Of a stretch of DNA of 9,751 nt, positions 7,464 through 9,751 are shown piece after piece. Numbering within the stretch: position 1 is the stretch's first letter; each line of letters opens with the position of its first letter. The stretch is taken from the NCBI GenBank assembly GCA_030698645.1, contig JAUYMV010000689.1, forward strand, positions 1 through 9,751, read 5' to 3'. The notes beneath the pieces are model-generated. The model searched no databases. It was given only the letters and a program-made list of their open reading frames with translations, and had not been told where the DNA came from. Origin of the DNA: Mesorhizobium sp. (GTDB lineage: Bacteria; Pseudomonadota; Alphaproteobacteria; Rhizobiales; Rhizobiaceae). A program made the position numbers and the translations under genes.

Positions 7464-7468
7464 TCCTC
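7464..7468 (-). promoter_or_regulatory. Shine-Dalgarno site of the DUF2793 gene
   Basis: On the minus strand GAGGA precedes ATG 7459 with a 4-nt spacer. It is a good match to the anti-Shine-Dalgarno sequence at slightly short distance, and it supports this ATG as the start. Confidence 0.6.
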
Positions 7469-7600
7469 GGCGCATCAATCAGCGCCAGTTTGCCGGGCGA
7501 CCGCTCGCCGTGGACAAAATGGAGCAAGAAAATGCGAACCAGGGGGCCGCCAGGACGATATGGCCTCGATAAACTGTTGTGAGCATTGCCTGTTTTTTTG

Positions 7601-7619
7601 CGACAGTGCGCTGCTGTCG
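7601..7619. repeat. Short perfect inverted repeat (6-bp arms, 7-nt loop)
   Basis: CGACAG at 7601-7606 is matched by CTGTCG at 7614-7619. It lies one base after a T7 run. It could be a small hairpin or an operator-like dyad in the DUF2793 upstream region. Arms this short can arise by chance, so function is uncertain. Confidence 0.35.
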
Positions 7620-7709
7620 GCGCGTGCAGACGATCCCGATCAATAAATCGATCCACGCCTTTCACGCAGTACTTGCCGAAGGGGCGGGTCGAAGGCGCCG
7701 ATCGAAAGC

Positions 7710-8381
7710 CTAGCCGCGGATATCCGAAAGGGATTCCAGGCGGACGATCACGCCCTCGGGCTGTCCCGGCTGGTGAAAATGCCTGTCGGCCTCGGGCACC
7801 GTGCGCAGCGTCGCGCCCTGCCCGGCAATCTCGCCCACCGGCGTGAGCGCCACATCCGCTCCAAACATGTCGAAGATCGCCCGGTCGACGCGGACGATCG
7901 TCAACGGACCATCGGCATAGCGCAACGAAAAATCATGAAATGCACAGGCAAACGGGCGCTGGGCCATCGATCGGATCGCCTTGATGTCGGCGACGACGCC
8001 TTGATAGCGGTGGTCGCCGTCGACGAAGACGAGCACCGGCCGCGCTGGATTGCGCGACCTTCGAACGAATTTGGCAAAGTCCATCTTGTGAAAACGCGCG
8101 TGGCTGGCCAGTCCGTTCATCGCCACCGCATGCGCCGCCATCTTCAGATTGGCGCGATCGATGTCGATGACATCGAACTGCAGCCCGAAGGTTCTGGCGA
8201 GACACGCCAGTTGCGCCGTGAAGCCGCCATGGTAGCACCCGATCTCGATGATCGAGCCGCCCGAAGCGTGGTTCTCTGCGATGAACCTCAGAACGTCATC
8301 CTGGAATTTATCCGACGTCTGCGACGAGTGCCCGATCCGCCGCAGGATGGCGCGGATCCCGTCGACTTCATCCTGCCACAT
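7710..8381 (-). CDS. Class I SAM-dependent methyltransferase
   Basis: I place the start at ATG 8381 because GGGAGGA lies 6 nt upstream and because the extra N-terminal part of the longer frame (to 8450) is Arg-rich and unlike the family. This gives 223 residues. IIEIGCYHGGFT (44-55) is motif I for S-adenosylmethionine binding. FDVIDID (69-75) ends in the acidic residues that usually hold the ribose. VLVFVDGDHRYQGVVADI (116-133), followed by FHDFS (148-152), is typical of the Methyltransf_24-type group found in glycan and secondary-metabolite clusters. It probably O-methylates a sugar or another small acceptor in the cytoplasm. It follows the GT2 gene by 108 bp in the same direction. The fold assignment is firm; the acceptor is unknown. 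It may add a methyl group to the exported glycan, but it could serve another pathway. Confidence 0.85.
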   Translation of the reverse strand: MWQDEVDGIRAILRRIGHSSQTSDKFQDDVLRFIAENHASGGSIIEIGCYHGGFTAQLACLARTFGLQFDVIDIDRANLKMAAHAVAMNGLASHARFHKMDFAKFVRRSRNPARPVLVFVDGDHRYQGVVADIKAIRSMAQRPFACAFHDFSLRYADGPLTIVRVDRAIFDMFGADVALTPVGEIAGQGATLRTVPEADRHFHQPGQPEGVIVRLESLSDIRG

Positions 8382-8387
8382 CGGCCG

Positions 8388-8394
8388 TCCTCCC
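8388..8394 (-). promoter_or_regulatory. Strong Shine-Dalgarno site deciding the methyltransferase start
   Basis: The minus-strand sequence GGGAGGA, 6 nt before ATG 8381, is the best ribosome site in the window. It argues for the 223-residue product over the 246-residue frame that begins at 8450. Confidence 0.75.
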
Positions 8395-8489
8395 GTGTCC
8401 TCACTGTCATCGCGCACCGCGGGCCGTTCTGAAACCCGCCGTCGGCGCAAGCGCGATCCGGCGCTGGTTCATGGTTGGCGCGCCGTCGT

Positions 8490-9413
8490 TCAGAACCGAT
8501 TCAGGGCGCAGGCGAGGAAGAGACCGATCTGCCCGCTGAGCGTCTGGCGATACACGCCGGACCGGTAAAGACCCCAGAGCCGCTGCGGCAGGGGCTTGCC
8601 ACGAAGCCTTGCGACCTGGCCAAGGACGAGGCGCGCATCGGGAGTCAGCAGATCCTCACAAGCCTGGAGCCCGGAAATGTTTCGCTCCATCCAGGCGGCG
8701 AACCCGCCGCGGAAGAGAAAGGACGAGCGCCCGAGCCTGGACACGATCGAGCCATTCGCGCCGACGAGGTTGCCGGCATGCTGGCGATAGTCGATTTGCG
8801 GCTCCGCCGCGTAACGAACCACCCCTCCCGCGCCGGTGACGATCAGATAGCACCACCAGTCATGGCTGACGAATCCGCTGCGGCGAGAGGCTTCGGCGAC
8901 CAGTTCGCGCGCGCTGCGGTTCAAGACCATGGTGTTGCCGCCGGCGATGCTCTGGACCATCGCGTTGCGGAAACTCGTCGGCCGCAGGAATCGAGGGGAA
9001 TAGCCGACGTGCCTGCCCTCGTCGTCGACGATGCGCGTGCGCGTGCAATAGAGGGCGGGCGTCGATTCCGGCTGACCGGAGAGCCAGTCGATCGCGGTGC
9101 TCAGCTTGGGCGGCGACCAGATATCATCCTGATCGCAAAAGGCGAAATAGTCCCCATCGATCTGTTCGTTGACCAGCAGGGAACGGAAATTCTCGGCAAA
9201 TCCCTCGCCGGGGCCGGCGAGGATCTCGAAACGCCCCTTCACCCACTTCAGCTTAGCTTCCTGAATCTTCTCGATGCTGTCGTCGATGGAGCCATCGTCG
9301 GAGATCCACACGTCGATGTTCGGAAACTGCTGATCCGCGAGCGATGCCAATTGCTCCGAAAGATAGCGGTCTCCGTTGTAGACGCCGACCAGAACTGCAA
9401 CCTTACGCTGCAA
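8490..9413 (-). CDS. Glycosyltransferase family 2 (rhamnosyltransferase-like)
   Basis: The protein has 307 residues and begins at TTG 9413; an in-frame stop lies about 90 nt further upstream with no ATG or GTG between. The N-terminus KVAVLVGVYNGDRYLSEQLA (4-23) aligns well with GT2 starts, supporting the TTG. WISDDGSIDDS (36-46) binds the nucleotide, FCDQDDIWSPPK (92-103) supplies the metal-binding acidic residues, SHDWW (183-187) fits the catalytic-base region, and YRQHAGNLVGAN (209-220) is a motif typical of rhamnosyltransferase-like and other O-antigen GT2 enzymes. The C-terminal part (about 225-307) is mixed and basic, possibly membrane-associated, as often seen in this group. It probably adds a sugar to the same glycan whose exporter lies on the + strand, though it is on a separate transcript. 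The donor sugar is an inference from the family only. Confidence 0.9.
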   Translation of the reverse strand: MQRKVAVLVGVYNGDRYLSEQLASLADQQFPNIDVWISDDGSIDDSIEKIQEAKLKWVKGRFEILAGPGEGFAENFRSLLVNEQIDGDYFAFCDQDDIWSPPKLSTAIDWLSGQPESTPALYCTRTRIVDDEGRHVGYSPRFLRPTSFRNAMVQSIAGGNTMVLNRSARELVAEASRRSGFVSHDWWCYLIVTGAGGVVRYAAEPQIDYRQHAGNLVGANGSIVSRLGRSSFLFRGGFAAWMERNISGLQACEDLLTPDARLVLGQVARLRGKPLPQRLWGLYRSGVYRQTLSGQIGLFLACALNRF

Positions 9414-9421
9414 CGACGTGT

Positions 9422-9428
9422 CTTTCCC
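9422..9428 (-). promoter_or_regulatory. Possible ribosome site supporting the TTG start of the GT2 gene
   Basis: GGGAAAG on the minus strand lies 8 nt before TTG 9413. It is a moderate Shine-Dalgarno match at normal distance. Together with the family-typical N-terminus, it supports TTG as the true start. Confidence 0.45.
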
Positions 9429-9467
9429 AATGGACGCAGAATCTTTTGGAAACTGATCTGATCCACA

Positions 9468-9494
9468 AGTATATCATCGAAAGTCTTTCCGCAA
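9468..9494 (-). promoter_or_regulatory. Weak candidate promoter of the minus-strand GT2 gene
   Basis: On the minus strand TTGCGG (9494-9489) is followed after 15 nt by TATACT (9473-9468), about 55 nt before the TTG start. The -10 is close to consensus, the -35 matches only in TTG, and the spacing is short. A second -35-like TTGACT (9533-9528) has no good -10 at 16-18 nt. The lower GC of 9440-9540 fits a promoter region, but the exact site is a guess. Confidence 0.25.
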
Positions 9495-9657
9495 TATTTC
9501 CGGCTGGCGAGAGACACTCGATAAATGAGTCAACCGGATGGTACGCAGAGTAGCCTCGCCGACAAGACTGGCGCAATCCCGTTCTGCCGACCAGGCGCCT
9601 TCGGTATTTACCTACTGCCGGGGGCTGCCTCAGGCTCCCACGTCGGTTCCGGCCGAA

Positions 9658-9677
9658 TGGCCCGGACGAGTGGGCCA
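9658..9677. repeat. Perfect inverted repeat TGGCCC/GGGCCA
   Basis: Six-base arms with an 8-nt spacer lie in the gene-free right edge. No T tract follows on either strand, so it is not a classic terminator. In GC-rich DNA such dyads also occur by chance. Confidence 0.3.
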
Positions 9678-9751
9678 AGCGGCGTTCCTGTCGCCGATCG
9701 TCGCATGACATCGGCGGGGCGGGCTACAGTTGCGATTCGATCGGCAGGTGG

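Larger units (their letters stand above)
7460..7709. other. Lower-GC intergenic gap between methyltransferase and DUF2793 genes
   Basis: The stretch has visibly more A and T than the genes around it, including a run of seven T at 7593-7599 and AATAAATC near 7641-7650. It probably holds the 3' end of the methyltransferase transcript and the promoter of the DUF2793 gene, but I cannot point to a convincing -35/-10 pair. A perfect 6-bp inverted repeat CGACAG/CTGTCG (7601-7606 and 7614-7619, 7-nt loop) sits next to the T run. The order is wrong for a Rho-independent terminator on either strand, because the T run precedes the stem on + and appears as A after the stem on -. One open frame on the minus strand (7665-7456) is described among the findings. 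Confidence 0.6.
9414..9751. other. Non-coding or uncharacterised right-hand edge
   Basis: No frame in this 338-bp stretch looks like a real protein; the longest ones are Arg/Ser-rich and without family pattern. The first 130 bp are AT-richer and probably contain the leader of the minus-strand GT2 gene. From about 9550 the sequence is GC-rich again. It has two hairpin-like repeats: 9620-9639 (7-bp arms with two G-U pairs) and TGGCCC/GGGCCA at 9658-9663 and 9672-9677 (8-nt loop). Neither is followed by a T run. It may be the end or leader of a gene outside the window. Confidence 0.5.

Noticed and set aside
7593..7619. T7 run next to a hairpin as a Rho-independent terminator
   Set aside because: On + the T run precedes the stem; on - the stem is followed by A. 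Neither order gives a stem followed by U.
7773..8432. Plus-strand frame of 219 codons opposite the methyltransferase
   Set aside because: His/Arg/Asp-rich without motifs; the minus strand shows a clear SAM-binding motif and ribosome site.
8475..9461. Plus-strand frame of 328 codons opposite the GT2 gene
   Set aside because: Longer than the true gene, but its sequence has no recognisable domain; the minus strand carries the full GT2 motif set.
9403..9711. Minus-strand 102-codon frame at the right edge
   Set aside because: Arg/Ser-rich, no family signal, overlaps the GT2 start; likely chance.

Overview
This window is high-GC and codon-dense and reads like an alphaproteobacterial surface-polysaccharide locus. 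The lineage is inferred from base composition, the many GTG starts and the DUF2793-type protein; no taxonomic marker gene is present. There is no rRNA, tRNA, CRISPR array, transposase or integrase.

Left block, + strand, 1-6238: one tightly packed operon. It holds the C-terminal part of a GT4 glycosyltransferase (cut by the window edge), an ABC-2 polysaccharide-export permease (Wzm/KpsM/TagG-like), its ATPase with a long linker and a C-terminal Wzt-type carbohydrate-binding domain, a GT2-like glycosyltransferase, and three consecutive sulfotransferase-like proteins. From the permease onward every gene overlaps the next: 11 nt once, then 4 nt four times (ATGA, GTGA, GTGA, GTGA). This suggests translational coupling and one shared task.

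Right block, - strand, 9413 down to 6281: a second GT2 glycosyltransferase of the rhamnosyltransferase-like type (TTG start), a class I SAM-dependent methyltransferase (strong Shine-Dalgarno sequence fixing a start at 8381), a roughly 250-bp lower-GC gap, and a DUF2793-type protein whose C-terminal half looks like a phage tail fibre. The two blocks converge with only 42 bp between stop codons at 6238 and 6281. A 338-bp stretch without a convincing gene, partly AT-rich, lies upstream of the right block.

Likely joint function (inference): the glycosyltransferases build a lipid-linked glycan in the cytoplasm. The sulfotransferases (PAPS-dependent) and perhaps the methyltransferase decorate it, and Wzm/Wzt exports it. 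The Wzt C-terminal domain may read a particular finished end. The most notable point is three sulfotransferase genes coupled directly to an ABC-type glycan exporter, pointing to a multiply sulfated O-antigen, capsule or exopolysaccharide. No PAPS-synthesis genes are in the window.
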